NCBI RefSeq assembly: GCF_026626705.1
Contig: NZ_JAPNKC010000001.1
Location: 11,804,001 to 11,868,000, forward strand
Length of the DNA stretch: 64,000 nucleotides
Reading direction: 5' to 3'
DNA from: Pyxidicoccus sp. MSG2
GTDB lineage: Bacteria; Myxococcota; Myxococcia; Myxococcales; Myxococcaceae
Positions 48,124 through 56,338 of this stretch are shown piece by piece; positions within the stretch are counted from its first letter, which is position 1, and each line of letters begins with the position of its first letter. The notes below the pieces were generated by a model that saw only the letters and a program-made list of their open reading frames with translations, was not told where the DNA came from and ran no database searches. Made by a program: the position numbers and the translations under genes.

Positions 48124-49745
48124 GGGGCGTTCCCGAAGGTGGAGCGCACCGCCGCCTCGCGCTGCTCGACGAAGCCGAACAGCCCCGCGCTGCCCGTGAG
48201 CGACGCGTCGAACTGCTGCGCGTTGGTGTACGTGAAGCCCTCGCGCTCGGCGGTGTCGCCCGACACATAGGGCGCGATGAGGTCGTGCGCCGCCTGCATG
48301 CGCGCCTTCATCGTGGCCGGGGAGAGCGGGCCGTCGATGGACTCGCGGGCGTACTGCTCGTACTGCGCGCGGTACACCGGGTCATCCATGAGGAAGCGGA
48401 TGAGTGGCCAGGACCCGGTGACCTCGGAGAGCGTCAGCGACAGCGTGCGGTTGGACGACATGGACAGGTTGTGGTCCCACGTAATCCAGTGCAGCCGGTT
48501 GCCGTCGTTCGGGTCCGCGTACAGGTAGTAGTTGTGGGACATGTTCCCGTAGCTGTCCCAGTTCACCATCACCGTGTTGACGGCGAGCCACTGGAGGAAC
48601 CCATCCACGTCCAGCCGCTCCTCCAGTCGCGCGCGCCAGGCGGCCGCGTCGCTCCGGTCGGAGTGGAGCGTGGCGATGGCGGCCTCCACGCTCTCCCACG
48701 TCGCCTCGGCGGCGTCGGACTGCGGCTCGAAGGACTCCTGGTCGAAGGCGCCCCAGGTGGCGCCGGTGCCGTCCGCTTCATAGAGCGCGCCGTCGTGGTT
48801 GCCGAAGTGCGAGTCGAGCAGGGACTTCTGCGGGTCCTCGGCGGACGTGTAGAGGCCGAAGTACTCGGGCCCGGCACCGTGGTCCACGTACACGGCCATG
48901 AAGCCCGTGTGCGCGGTGGGCACGCCCGCGGCGAGGAAGGTGTCCGAGGCCACATGGTCCCGGATGTACGAGGTGTCGCCCTGGTTGCTGGAGAGGGAGA
49001 GCTTGCTGAAGCCGTAGAAGTGCTGGCCTTCGATTTCGGGGTACTGGTCCTCGAACTTGTCGAAGTTGAGCCGGAAGGGCAGCTTGCCGATGCCGGAGCG
49101 CCAGCCTCCCGAGAGCGTGGAGTTGCCCTTGTAGCGGATGCCGACGTTCCACCAGGTCTGACCGTTGAAGCGCACCGTGGCGGGCACGTACACCGGGGTG
49201 CGGGGGATGAGGTCCATGCTTCCGCCGCCCCCTGGCATGCCGCCGGTGCCTCCGTCCGCGCCGCCCGGGCCTCCGGGGCCGCCCGGGCCTCCGCCCTGCG
49301 GAGTGCAGGCGAGCGTCCCCGTGCCGTCGGGGATGGAGGCACAGGTGGAGGTGAAGGTGTTGCCGAAGAGGGTCGCGGTGCACGCGTCACCCGCGGCCTT
49401 GCCCTGGCAGGCCGTGATCAGCTCCGCGGGAAGCGTTCCTCCGCCGCCGGGCATGCCACCGCCGGGCATGCCGCCGTCGGGAGCACCACCGCCGGGGTTC
49501 ATGGTGCCGCCCGTGCCGAAATCACCGAGCATGTCTGTCATGTCGTCCTGCATGGACTGCCAGTCGGAGGCGGAGATGACGACGTCGAGCCGCTGGACCT
49601 TGTCGGACGGGAAGACGACGTCATAGGCCGGCTTCGCATTCTTGCCGTGGGACTCCTCGCTCCAACCATCCGGGCGGCCATCGCCACAGGCGGCGACGAG
49701 GAACAAGGCGGTGGCGAGCGCGGCGACGCGCGGGACTCCGTGCAT
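48120..49745 (-). CDS. CotH-family protein kinase, lipoprotein, with Gly-rich linkers
   Basis: A 541-residue lipoprotein (lipobox LVAAC, Cys20) with a CotH kinase domain (PF08757). CotH of Bacillus phosphorylates spore-coat proteins. Recognisable parts are GIRYKGNST (about 204-212), DTSYIRDHVASD (about 257-268), NWDSYGNMSHNYYLY (about 392-406) and WITWDHNLSM with a likely metal-binding Asp (about 416-425). Before the kinase domain there are two Gly/Pro/Met-rich stretches (about 80-104 and 151-176) around a short four-Cys segment. The ATG at 49745 has GGAGAG five bases upstream. It is the first gene of a coupled operon with VTC, porin, P-loop kinase and DUF4956. Confidence 0.92.
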   Translation of the reverse strand: MHGVPRVAALATALFLVAACGDGRPDGWSEESHGKNAKPAYDVVFPSDKVQRLDVVISASDWQSMQDDMTDMLGDFGTGGTMNPGGGAPDGGMPGGGMPGGGGTLPAELITACQGKAAGDACTATLFGNTFTSTCASIPDGTGTLACTPQGGGPGGPGGPGGADGGTGGMPGGGGSMDLIPRTPVYVPATVRFNGQTWWNVGIRYKGNSTLSGGWRSGIGKLPFRLNFDKFEDQYPEIEGQHFYGFSKLSLSSNQGDTSYIRDHVASDTFLAAGVPTAHTGFMAVYVDHGAGPEYFGLYTSAEDPQKSLLDSHFGNHDGALYEADGTGATWGAFDQESFEPQSDAAEATWESVEAAIATLHSDRSDAAAWRARLEERLDVDGFLQWLAVNTVMVNWDSYGNMSHNYYLYADPNDGNRLHWITWDHNLSMSSNRTLSLTLSEVTGSWPLIRFLMDDPVYRAQYEQYARESIDGPLSPATMKARMQAAHDLIAPYVSGDTAEREGFTYTNAQQFDASLTGSAGLFGFVEQREAAVRSTFGNAP

Positions 49746-49893
49746 ACGACTCTCCTCGTGAGAGCAGGCAACCCTCGGTCAGGGCCGGCTCCGTGCCGGC
49801 GCTGTTGCTGCGAGGTGACACCTTGAGGCGGAGTCGTGACTCCTGTGTTTCACATCCGTGACGAAGTATTTCCGAACGGAGGGAGGGGGCCGC

Positions 49894-50274
49894 CTACGTT
49901 GAGCGAGGAGGCCCCAATTCCTCCGGAAGAGGCGTCCGAAGAAACTTCAAGCCTCTCGGCAAGCGAACGACCTGGAAGCCCTGGCCAGCGATCTTGACGA
50001 GGTCGCCGTCATTGGCGCTCCCACCGCGCAACCATGCATCTGCTTCATCCTGCGTCGTGAAGGTTTGCGCGATGGGGACGCTGAAGGATGGATCGGAGAA
50101 CTCGCGGTAGTACTCGAGGAAGTCCTCCAGCTTCTGGATCTTGCGGAGGTAGAGCAACGAGATCGCTGCAAGCTGAACCGTCGCCTCTTCTTTCGAGCCG
50201 GCCGGGTAGTTCTTGCTGGCCGCGTCGAGGATGCGAAGCGTCGAGTCCATCTCGAAGTCGTTGTTGGTTGTCAT
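49894..50274 (-). CDS. Small uncharacterised protein, 126 residues
   Basis: Acidic N-terminal half with helices (LAAISLLYLRKIQKLEDFLEYY) and a segment SVPIAQTFTTQDEADAWLRG, which I recall from a family of small myxobacterial proteins of unknown function, often next to SitA-like lipoproteins. No signal peptide or catalytic motif is seen. ATG at 50274 with AAGGA eight bases upstream, 23 bases after the stop of the lipoprotein gene, so the two are probably one transcript. It could be an accessory or immunity-type partner; that is inference. Confidence 0.75.
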   Translation of the reverse strand: MTTNNDFEMDSTLRILDAASKNYPAGSKEEATVQLAAISLLYLRKIQKLEDFLEYYREFSDPSFSVPIAQTFTTQDEADAWLRGGSANDGDLVKIAGQGFQVVRLPRGLKFLRTPLPEELGPPRST

Positions 50275-50297
50275 TTCGCAATCCTTCTTTCATGGGC

Positions 50298-50783
50298 TCA
50301 AAGAGCAAGCGGCGCAAGAACCAGCGCACCGGCGCCGCCAGTTGCGACCATGAACGTCACGCCCGCAACGATGACGATGGTGCCGATGGCCACCTCCGAC
50401 TTGTGGTCCCTCAACCAATCCAGCGCGCCGTCGATGCTCGAGAACCGCAATGCCGTGCGTTCCGTGTCGTGCCTCGAGTGCTCCTCTTCCTCGATGCAAT
50501 CCATGTACGCCTTCCGGCATTCCTCCGTGCAGTACTCATGATGTTTCCCTGAGCCTTTCTTGATGCTGCTCAGTGGCGGTGTGGAGTTCCAGCACTTATC
50601 GAAGCAATCGACGTGCTCGGCGTCGCAATCGCGTGTGCCCGAGCCGCCTACTCCAGCCGCGTCTTCCGAGATCACGTAGACGCGGCGCTCTGGTCGTTGG
50701 GCATGTGTGCAGCCCCAAAGGGCGGCTGCCAACAGGAGCGTCCATGCCTCCAGGAACCGCCTGGGTATGCATGTTCCTCGCAT
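50298..50783 (-). CDS. SitA-type lipoprotein without a toxin domain
   Basis: A 161-residue lipoprotein (lipobox LWGC, Cys24) with a Cys-rich part (CDAEHVDCFDKCWNS and HHEYCTEECRKAYMDCIEEEEH) and a C-terminal hydrophobic segment (about 130-161) that runs to the last residue. This layout matches the N-terminal delivery part of Myxococcus SitA polymorphic toxins as I recall them, but those carry a variable toxin domain after the hydrophobic segment and this protein stops there. Thus it may be an orphan delivery module, or a remnant after recombination. ATG at 50783 has AGGGAG four to five bases upstream; the frame is open to 50834. The SitA assignment is from memory, with moderate confidence. 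Confidence 0.7.
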   Translation of the reverse strand: MRGTCIPRRFLEAWTLLLAAALWGCTHAQRPERRVYVISEDAAGVGGSGTRDCDAEHVDCFDKCWNSTPPLSSIKKGSGKHHEYCTEECRKAYMDCIEEEEHSRHDTERTALRFSSIDGALDWLRDHKSEVAIGTIVIVAGVTFMVATGGAGALVLAPLAL

Positions 50784-50920
50784 CGGCTCCCTCGGGCGGT
50801 TCGGGGGACTGGGTCTCTTCGGGATCTTCGCCACATGCCGAGTCCCTCTCTATGTGGACAAGGGACACTTGTGCGCTCACGGACATCTCGCGGCCGGCTC
50901 GTTGAGGAACCCCGCTCCTG

Positions 50921-51517
50921 CTACTCCGTTACCGGAAGCCGGCGCCCGAGGAGGAAGAGCTTCGGCAGGTTCCGCTCGACGGCTTCGACGAGCTCGCGTC
51001 CCCGCAATTCATAGGTCTCCGCCTCGGCGGTGGCCTGGCCGTTGGAGATCTGAACGGTGTAGCGGGCGGAGTAGACGAAGCGGAAGTCAGGCGGCGCGAA
51101 CCAGTGCTCGGGGTCTCCATCGGGTTGGACGGTCACCGGCCACCGACTCGCGAAGGGCGGCGGCTGGACCTTCCGCAGCGCCATCTGGAAGTGCTCTTCG
51201 GTGTAGTTGCCCGTCATCTCCTCGAGCGTCGCGCCCTTCTCGAAGCGCACGTGCGGGAAGAGGCGGTAGTTCGTGTGGTGATGGTCGAGCGCGTAGAGCC
51301 ACTCCCCCGGCGGAACGAGCTCCCGGAAGACCGTGAGCATCTTCTCCGCCAGGTCTCGATACAGCTCGAGCAGCTCGTTTCTGCCTCGCGAGCCCAGCGC
51401 TTCGTCGACGACGAACTGGACGCCTCCTTCCCTCGGCTCGGGCCACGGGTGATTCAGCGCGGACGTCTCTTCGTCACCGGACAGGAGGAACCAGGCCTGG
51501 GGCTCGTGCGTGCTCAC
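50921..51517 (-). CDS. DUF2716-like protein
   Basis: About 198 residues (start uncertain). The segments EWLYALDHHHTNYRLFPH and WPVTVQPDGDPEHWFAPPDFRF recall DUF2716, a small bacterial family of unknown function that often occurs near polymorphic toxins. No signal peptide or membrane segment. The GTG at 51517 gives a sensible start (MSTHEPQAWF) but has no ribosome site at good distance; ATG at 51592 is also possible. It lies upstream of the SitA-type lipoprotein on the same strand, with 137 bases between, and may belong to the same toxin/immunity-like island. Confidence 0.65.
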   Translation of the reverse strand: MSTHEPQAWFLLSGDEETSALNHPWPEPREGGVQFVVDEALGSRGRNELLELYRDLAEKMLTVFRELVPPGEWLYALDHHHTNYRLFPHVRFEKGATLEEMTGNYTEEHFQMALRKVQPPPFASRWPVTVQPDGDPEHWFAPPDFRFVYSARYTVQISNGQATAEAETYELRGRELVEAVERNLPKLFLLGRRLPVTE

Positions 51518-51699
51518 GCCAGCGGTTATGTCCCCGGAGGCCTGTCGGGGCAATGCGACATGCTGTCCGCTTCCGGGAATGACGCGTGCCATGTCCGAAC
51601 ACGGCCCCGGGCTTCCGGCGCGCCTCGGGTGCGCCAAGCGCGGGGCGCCAGGAAGCCCACTCCCGTCTGGCGCTAGAGTTGCACTCACTCGAGGCCCCC

Positions 51700-54105
51700 A
51701 TGTCCCAGCTCCTCCAGGACGTCCGTCTCAGCCTGCGCCGCATGCGGCGCGAGCTCGGCTTCACGCTGGTCATCATCGCCACGCTGGCGCTGGCCATCGG
51801 CGCCACCACCGCCGTCTTCAGCGTGGTGTACCAGGTGCTGCTGCGGCCGCTGCCGTACACCGAGCCGGAGCGGCTGGTCCGCCTGTTCCAGTCGAGCCCC
51901 CGGATGGAGCGCATGGGCGTGTCGCTCCGCGTCCTCCAGGCGTGGCGCGAGCGCACGCATTCCTTCCAGTCCCTGGAGGGCATGACGGTGCGCGACTTCA
52001 CGCTCACCGGCGATGGCCCGGCGGAGCGCCTGCGCTCGGGGCGCGTGACGGTGAATCTGCTGCCCATGCTCGGAGTGCGGCCCATCCTCGGCCAGGGTTT
52101 CGGCGCGGAGATGGAGGTGGCCGGGCGCGACCAGGTCCTCCTGCTCTCCCACGCGCTGTGGCAGCGCCGCTTCGGCGGAAGCCCGGACGTGGTGGGCCGG
52201 ACGCTGAACCTCAGTGGCCGGCCGTACACGGTGCTGGGCGTTCTGCCCGCGGACTTCCGCCTCGCGCCCGGCGCGGACATCTGGACGCCGCTGGCTCCGG
52301 ACCTCGCCGGAGGAGAGCGCCCGGAGGACATCTTCCTGCGCGCCCTGGGCCGCCTGCGTCCCGGCATTCCGGTGGAGCGCGCGCGGGAGGAACTGGACGC
52401 GCTGGCGACCTCGATGGCCCACGAGGAGGCCTTCGCGGGCGAGGCGTCGGGCGCGCGCGTGCTGCCCCTGCACGCGCAGGTGGTGGAGGACACGCAAGCG
52501 CAGCTCTGGCTGCTCGCGGGCGTGGTGGCGCTGGTGCTGCTCGTGGCCTGCGCCAACGTGGCGAACCTGCTCCTGGCCCGGGCCAGCGCGCGGGAGCGCG
52601 AGGTGTCGGTGCGTGCCGCCCTCGGCGCGAGCCGTGTCCAGTTGATGCGCCAGTTCCTGGTGGAGAGCGGAATGCTCGCGCTCGCCGGAGGCGCGGCCGG
52701 CCTGCTGCTGTCCCTGTGGGGCATGGACGTGCTGCGCGTGCTGGTCCCCGTCGAGGTGCTGCCTCCGGACGCGGTGCGGTTGGAGCCACATGCGCTGGCC
52801 ATCGCCGGAGCGCTGTCCCTGCTCACCAGCGTCCTGTTCGGCCTGGTGCCGGCGCTGAGGGCGGCGCGGGCCGACGGACGTGGGGCGCTCGGAGGACTGC
52901 ATGGGGGACGTGGTGCCACGGGGCAGGGACGCGCTCGCGCCGCGCTGGTGGTGGCGCAGGTGGCGCTGGCACTGGTGCCGCTGGTGGGCGCGGGGCTGAT
53001 GCTGCGCACCCTCCACTCGCTGCATCAGGTGCCGCTGGGCTTCGAGCCTCGTGGTGTCACCGTGGCGGAGGTGTTCGTTCCCGCAGAGAAGTACAAGGAT
53101 GACGCCGCCCGCCGCGTGGTGCTCGCGTCGGTGCTGGAGCGGGTGCGGGGGCTGACGGGTGTGGAGTCCGCGGGTCTGGCCAGCACGGTGCCGCTGTGGG
53201 GGCGCAAGGGCCTGGCCACCGTGTTGCTGCCGGGCGAGCCCGCCTCCGTCGCGGAGACCCGGGAACTGAGCACCTTCCGCACCGCGAGCGACAGCTACTT
53301 CGCCACCCTGCGCATCCCCATCAAGGAAGGGCGAGGCCTCGAGGCCTCGGATGGTCCGGGCACGGCGCCCGTGGTGGTGGTCAGCGAGACCTTCGCCCGC
53401 ACCTGGTTCCCCGGACGCAGCGCCGTGGGGCAGCGCGTGAAGCTGACGTTCGACGACGAGCCCTTCCGCGAGGTGGTGGGCGTGGTGGGTGACGTCCACC
53501 ACGACAGTGTGGATGCGGCGCCGGCCAGTGAGGTGTACCTCCCCGTGGGCCAGTTCGAGGTGCTGTACATGCTGCTTGCCGTGCGCACCTCGCAGGACAT
53601 GGCCGCCCTGGCGCCCATCCTGCGCGAGACGCTGCGCGCGGTGGACCCGGACCTGCCGCTGGTCCAGGTCCGCTCCATGGTGGACCTGGTGGACGCCAAC
53701 CTCGGGAGCACGCAGGTGCTGGGCACGCTCCTGGCGGCCCTGGCGGTGCTGGGGCTGGTGCTGGCGGGGGTGGGGCTGTACGGCGTGCTGGCGTACTCGG
53801 TGAGCCAGCGCACGCGCGAATTGGGCATCCGCATCGCGCTGGGCGCCCGGGACAGCCAGCTGATGTGGCTGGTGGTGGGGCAGGGCGTGCGGCTCGCCGC
53901 GGTGGGGGTGGCCCTGGGGCTGGTGGGCGCCGCAGTGCTCGCGCGCAGCCTGTCCGGCCTGCTCTACGGCGTGGGCGAGTTCGACGCCTTCACCTTCGGC
54001 GTCGTGCCCCTGCTGCTCGGGGCGGTGGCACTGCTGGCCAGTTGGCTCCCCGCCCGCCGCGCCCTGCGGGTGCCGCCCAACGAGGCGCTCCGCGGCGACG
54101 GCTGA
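51700..54105 (+). CDS. MacB/FtsX-type permease, ADOP family
   Basis: An 801-residue inner-membrane protein with a duplicated MacB-PCD plus FtsX arrangement: a leading TM (about 20-42), a periplasmic domain (to about 260), three TMs (about 270-375), a TM near 420, a second periplasmic domain (about 440-670) and three closing TMs. The FtsX motif REREVSVRAALGASRVQLMRQ and its second copy QRTRELGIRIALGARDSQLM are clear. This is the layout of the so-called acidobacterial duplicated orphan permeases, which lack a neighbouring ATPase; none is present here. ATG at 51700. The ends are set by divergence from the DUF2716-like gene and convergence with the lipoprotein at 54162. Confidence 0.9.
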   Translation: MSQLLQDVRLSLRRMRRELGFTLVIIATLALAIGATTAVFSVVYQVLLRPLPYTEPERLVRLFQSSPRMERMGVSLRVLQAWRERTHSFQSLEGMTVRDFTLTGDGPAERLRSGRVTVNLLPMLGVRPILGQGFGAEMEVAGRDQVLLLSHALWQRRFGGSPDVVGRTLNLSGRPYTVLGVLPADFRLAPGADIWTPLAPDLAGGERPEDIFLRALGRLRPGIPVERAREELDALATSMAHEEAFAGEASGARVLPLHAQVVEDTQAQLWLLAGVVALVLLVACANVANLLLARASAREREVSVRAALGASRVQLMRQFLVESGMLALAGGAAGLLLSLWGMDVLRVLVPVEVLPPDAVRLEPHALAIAGALSLLTSVLFGLVPALRAARADGRGALGGLHGGRGATGQGRARAALVVAQVALALVPLVGAGLMLRTLHSLHQVPLGFEPRGVTVAEVFVPAEKYKDDAARRVVLASVLERVRGLTGVESAGLASTVPLWGRKGLATVLLPGEPASVAETRELSTFRTASDSYFATLRIPIKEGRGLEASDGPGTAPVVVVSETFARTWFPGRSAVGQRVKLTFDDEPFREVVGVVGDVHHDSVDAAPASEVYLPVGQFEVLYMLLAVRTSQDMAALAPILRETLRAVDPDLPLVQVRSMVDLVDANLGSTQVLGTLLAALAVLGLVLAGVGLYGVLAYSVSQRTRELGIRIALGARDSQLMWLVVGQGVRLAAVGVALGLVGAAVLARSLSGLLYGVGEFDAFTFGVVPLLLGAVALLASWLPARRALRVPPNEALRGDG

Positions 54106-54110
54106 GCGAC

Positions 54111-54144
54111 GCGCACGGGCCCCCGAGCAGCAGGACCCGCGCGC
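54111..54144. terminator. Imperfect hairpin between convergent genes
   Basis: GCGCACGGG (54111-54119) pairs with CCCGCGCGC (54136-54144) apart from one A/C mismatch, with a 16-base loop. It sits between the permease stop and the lipoprotein stop, where a bidirectional terminator is expected. Confidence 0.4.
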
Positions 54145-54161
54145 ATCGTCACCTCACGTCA

Positions 54162-55160
54162 CTACGGGCAGCCCATCAACCCGGTGGCCGACTTGCGCGT
54201 CCCCGTGCTACCGCTGGCGGTGCTGCCGGAGTGGGCGCCGCAGGTGGCCCAGGCCCTCACGGCGGCGGGCGGGTTGAAGGGGTTGAAGGGGCCAATCCAG
54301 AACGAGCCACGCTCCACCTTCTCCGAGTTGTTGGCGCTGCTGCTGCCTCCGCTGAAGGCGGTGCCCAGCAGGTCCACGTACGTGACGACCACCCGCATCG
54401 AGTGCGGCTCGCCCACCTGCCGCGAGCACACCCACGGGATGATGCCCTTCCAGCAGAAGAAGCGCTCCGTCCGCGTCCCGCCGCTGACACGCTCGGTGGC
54501 GCTGCTGGTCCAACTGAACACCGAGTGCAGGTTGATGGCGTAGCCCCGGATGCAGAAGCCGGAGGCGTTGCAGAACGTGCCGGTGCCGTCGAACGCGTAA
54601 CGCTCCCCCTGCGCCGTGGGGCCCGTGCTCTTGAGCGCCTGCGCGGCCTTCCCGTCCTTCGGCGGGATCTGCAAGTCCCCGCAGACCTCCGGGCGGACGC
54701 AGATGCGCTCCTTGCCGATGTAGACGTACCCCTGGAGCCCGCCGAGGAAGGCGCCCACCGGGTTGACGACGTCGCGCACCGTCTTGGTCTCCGCGTCCGC
54801 CATCCCCGGCGCTCCGGCGATGTCGTAGTCGCCGCTGACGCCCTCGAACTCGCCCGTCTCGGGGTGGGTGTGGACGCGCGCGTTGAGCGTCTTCTGCGCG
54901 TACTCCGCGAAGGCCTTCCAGTCCTGGAACTGCAACGGCTTGGAGCTGGCGGGCTGGAACACCACCTTGTCACCGGTGGCGTCGAAGCGGACGATGCCCG
55001 ACTTTTCGGAGTTGATGACGGTGGGCTGTCCCGGCAGCGGCTCCTCCGCGAGGGCGCTGACGGTGCCTTGATCCGCTTCGGGTGTCTCGCCCGCCGTGCC
55101 CCCGCACGCGGTGGTGAGTGCCATGAGCCATACGACGAGCTGCTTCCTGGTGTTGTACAC
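54162..55160 (-). CDS. Lipoprotein of unknown function
   Basis: A 332-residue lipoprotein (lipobox LTTACG). It contains several Cys (CVRPEVCGD, CNASGFCIRGY, FFCWKGIIPWVC) and ends in a Ser/Thr/Gly-rich tail. No known domain recognised. The Trp- and Gly-rich middle part and paired Cys suggest a secreted, disulfide-bonded, beta-rich fold. The GTG start at 55160 has GGGGGA seven bases upstream. A perfect inverted repeat CACGGA/TCCGTG (55223-55236) lies about 65 bases upstream of the start and could be an operator. It has no obvious partner; the permease is convergent and the MBL gene is upstream on the same strand. Confidence 0.8.
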   Translation of the reverse strand: MYNTRKQLVVWLMALTTACGGTAGETPEADQGTVSALAEEPLPGQPTVINSEKSGIVRFDATGDKVVFQPASSKPLQFQDWKAFAEYAQKTLNARVHTHPETGEFEGVSGDYDIAGAPGMADAETKTVRDVVNPVGAFLGGLQGYVYIGKERICVRPEVCGDLQIPPKDGKAAQALKSTGPTAQGERYAFDGTGTFCNASGFCIRGYAINLHSVFSWTSSATERVSGGTRTERFFCWKGIIPWVCSRQVGEPHSMRVVVTYVDLLGTAFSGGSSSANNSEKVERGSFWIGPFNPFNPPAAVRAWATCGAHSGSTASGSTGTRKSATGLMGCP

Positions 55161-55262
55161 GGTGATTCCCCCATTTCCCGCGCGGATGAATGAGAGGCTT
55201 TTGCGCGGGCAGGGGCAGTATTCACGGACTTCCGTGTTACATCCAGTTTGTCTTTGTTATTT

Positions 55263-56030
55263 TTATCCGTCGAGGGACGTGCGCTCGCCCGGGGTGAGCC
55301 ACGTCACCCGGTCCGCGAGCCCCGCCCGGGTGAGCTCCCGCCGGGCCTCGTCGGGGCCCTGCCTGAAGTGGGTCCACCCGTCGTAGTGCACCGGGACGAT
55401 GCGCTGGGCCCCGAGCGCCTGGGCGGCGACCACGGCCTCCCGCGCGTTGAACGTGTAGCGGAGCGGCCCGGTGAGGGGGAACCCCACGCAGCCCAGGTGG
55501 AGGAAGGCGGTGTGGACTCGGAAGCGCCGGGCCACCTCCGCGACGCCGTCGAACCAGACGGTGTCGCCGGAGATGTAGACGGGCCCCGGGAGCGAGGGGG
55601 ACTCCAGGAGGAAGCCCACCACGTGCCCGACGATGGGCAGCGAGCCCGGCGGGCCATGGCGCGCGGGCGTGGCGGTGATGCGCACGTCGCCCACCGTCGT
55701 CGACTCGAAGGGCTTCAGCCCCACCGCGCCGGAGTGGCCCAGGCGCCGGGCCGCCGCGGGCGTCGTCACCAGGTGGGCCGCGCGGGGCAGCAGCGTGCGC
55801 CCCGCGTCATCGAGGTTGTCGGCGTGCTGGTCATGGGTGATGAGCACCGCGTCCAGGTGTCCGATCTGCTCCAGGGGAAGGGCGGGGCCCGCGGTGCGCT
55901 TCGAGCTCGTCCCCCAGCCGAAGCCATACGTGCGCCCCGGCGGGTCGAACGCCGGGTCCGTGAGGATGCGGAGCGGACCGATTTCGAGCAGCAGGGTCGC
56001 CGTGCCGATGTGGGTCGCTGAGAAGGCCAT
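55263..56030 (-). CDS. MBL-fold metallo-hydrolase
   Basis: A 255-residue metallo-beta-lactamase-fold hydrolase of the UlaG/UPF0173-like type. The zinc motif is THDQHADNLD (HxHxDN form, about residues 65-74), with further likely ligands in TPARHGPPG, SGDTVWFDG and HYDGWTHF. No signal peptide, so cytoplasmic. Members hydrolyse phospholipid or lactone substrates (for example NAPE-PLD or ascorbate-6-phosphate lactonase); the substrate here is unknown. ATG at 56030. It is divergent from the CxxCH lipoprotein, with a 308-base region holding a 42-bp tandem repeat between them. Confidence 0.88.
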   Translation of the reverse strand: MAFSATHIGTATLLLEIGPLRILTDPAFDPPGRTYGFGWGTSSKRTAGPALPLEQIGHLDAVLITHDQHADNLDDAGRTLLPRAAHLVTTPAAARRLGHSGAVGLKPFESTTVGDVRITATPARHGPPGSLPIVGHVVGFLLESPSLPGPVYISGDTVWFDGVAEVARRFRVHTAFLHLGCVGFPLTGPLRYTFNAREAVVAAQALGAQRIVPVHYDGWTHFRQGPDEARRELTRAGLADRVTWLTPGERTSLDG

Positions 56031-56097
56031 GCCCCACCATGCTCAAGGACTCCCCACGAAGGCAACGGCTCAGTCGTCATCCGCCGACCCGGGCCGT

Positions 56098-56181
56098 TGT
56101 AGCATTCCGCGTTACACACCGAGACGCTTCGCTGTAAAGTGTAGCATTTTGCGTTACACGTCGAGACACCTCGCCGCAAAG
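56098..56181. repeat. Two tandem copies of a 42-bp sequence in a divergent promoter region
   Basis: Copy 1 is 56098-56139 and copy 2 is 56140-56181, directly joined. Both begin TGTAGCATT, contain GCGTTACAC and CGAGAC, and end with AAAG. Copy 2 with its preceding base contains GTGTA-N11-TACAC, an inverted repeat. The region (56031-56338) between the MBL gene (-) and the CxxCH lipoprotein (+) is AT-richer than its surroundings and holds no gene that I can see. The repeats look like paired binding sites for a dimeric regulator of one or both genes. Confidence 0.75.
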
Positions 56182-56338
56182 CTTCATCATCATTGGATGT
56201 CTCGCTTCACACGTGGTGAATATCGTACAGTCCAAGATTCGTGGAACTTTCTGCCGGTTCCGCGAGCCTGGACCACGACCGGCCGGGGTCCATCCATGGC
56301 AGGAGGGCGCGGCCGTCCGCGCGAGTACGAGGTCACAC

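Noticed and set aside
49830..49843. Short palindrome GGAGTC-GT-GACTCC upstream of CotH
   Set aside because: A 6-bp stem is expected by chance in this composition and has no second copy nearby, so I did not list it as an operator.
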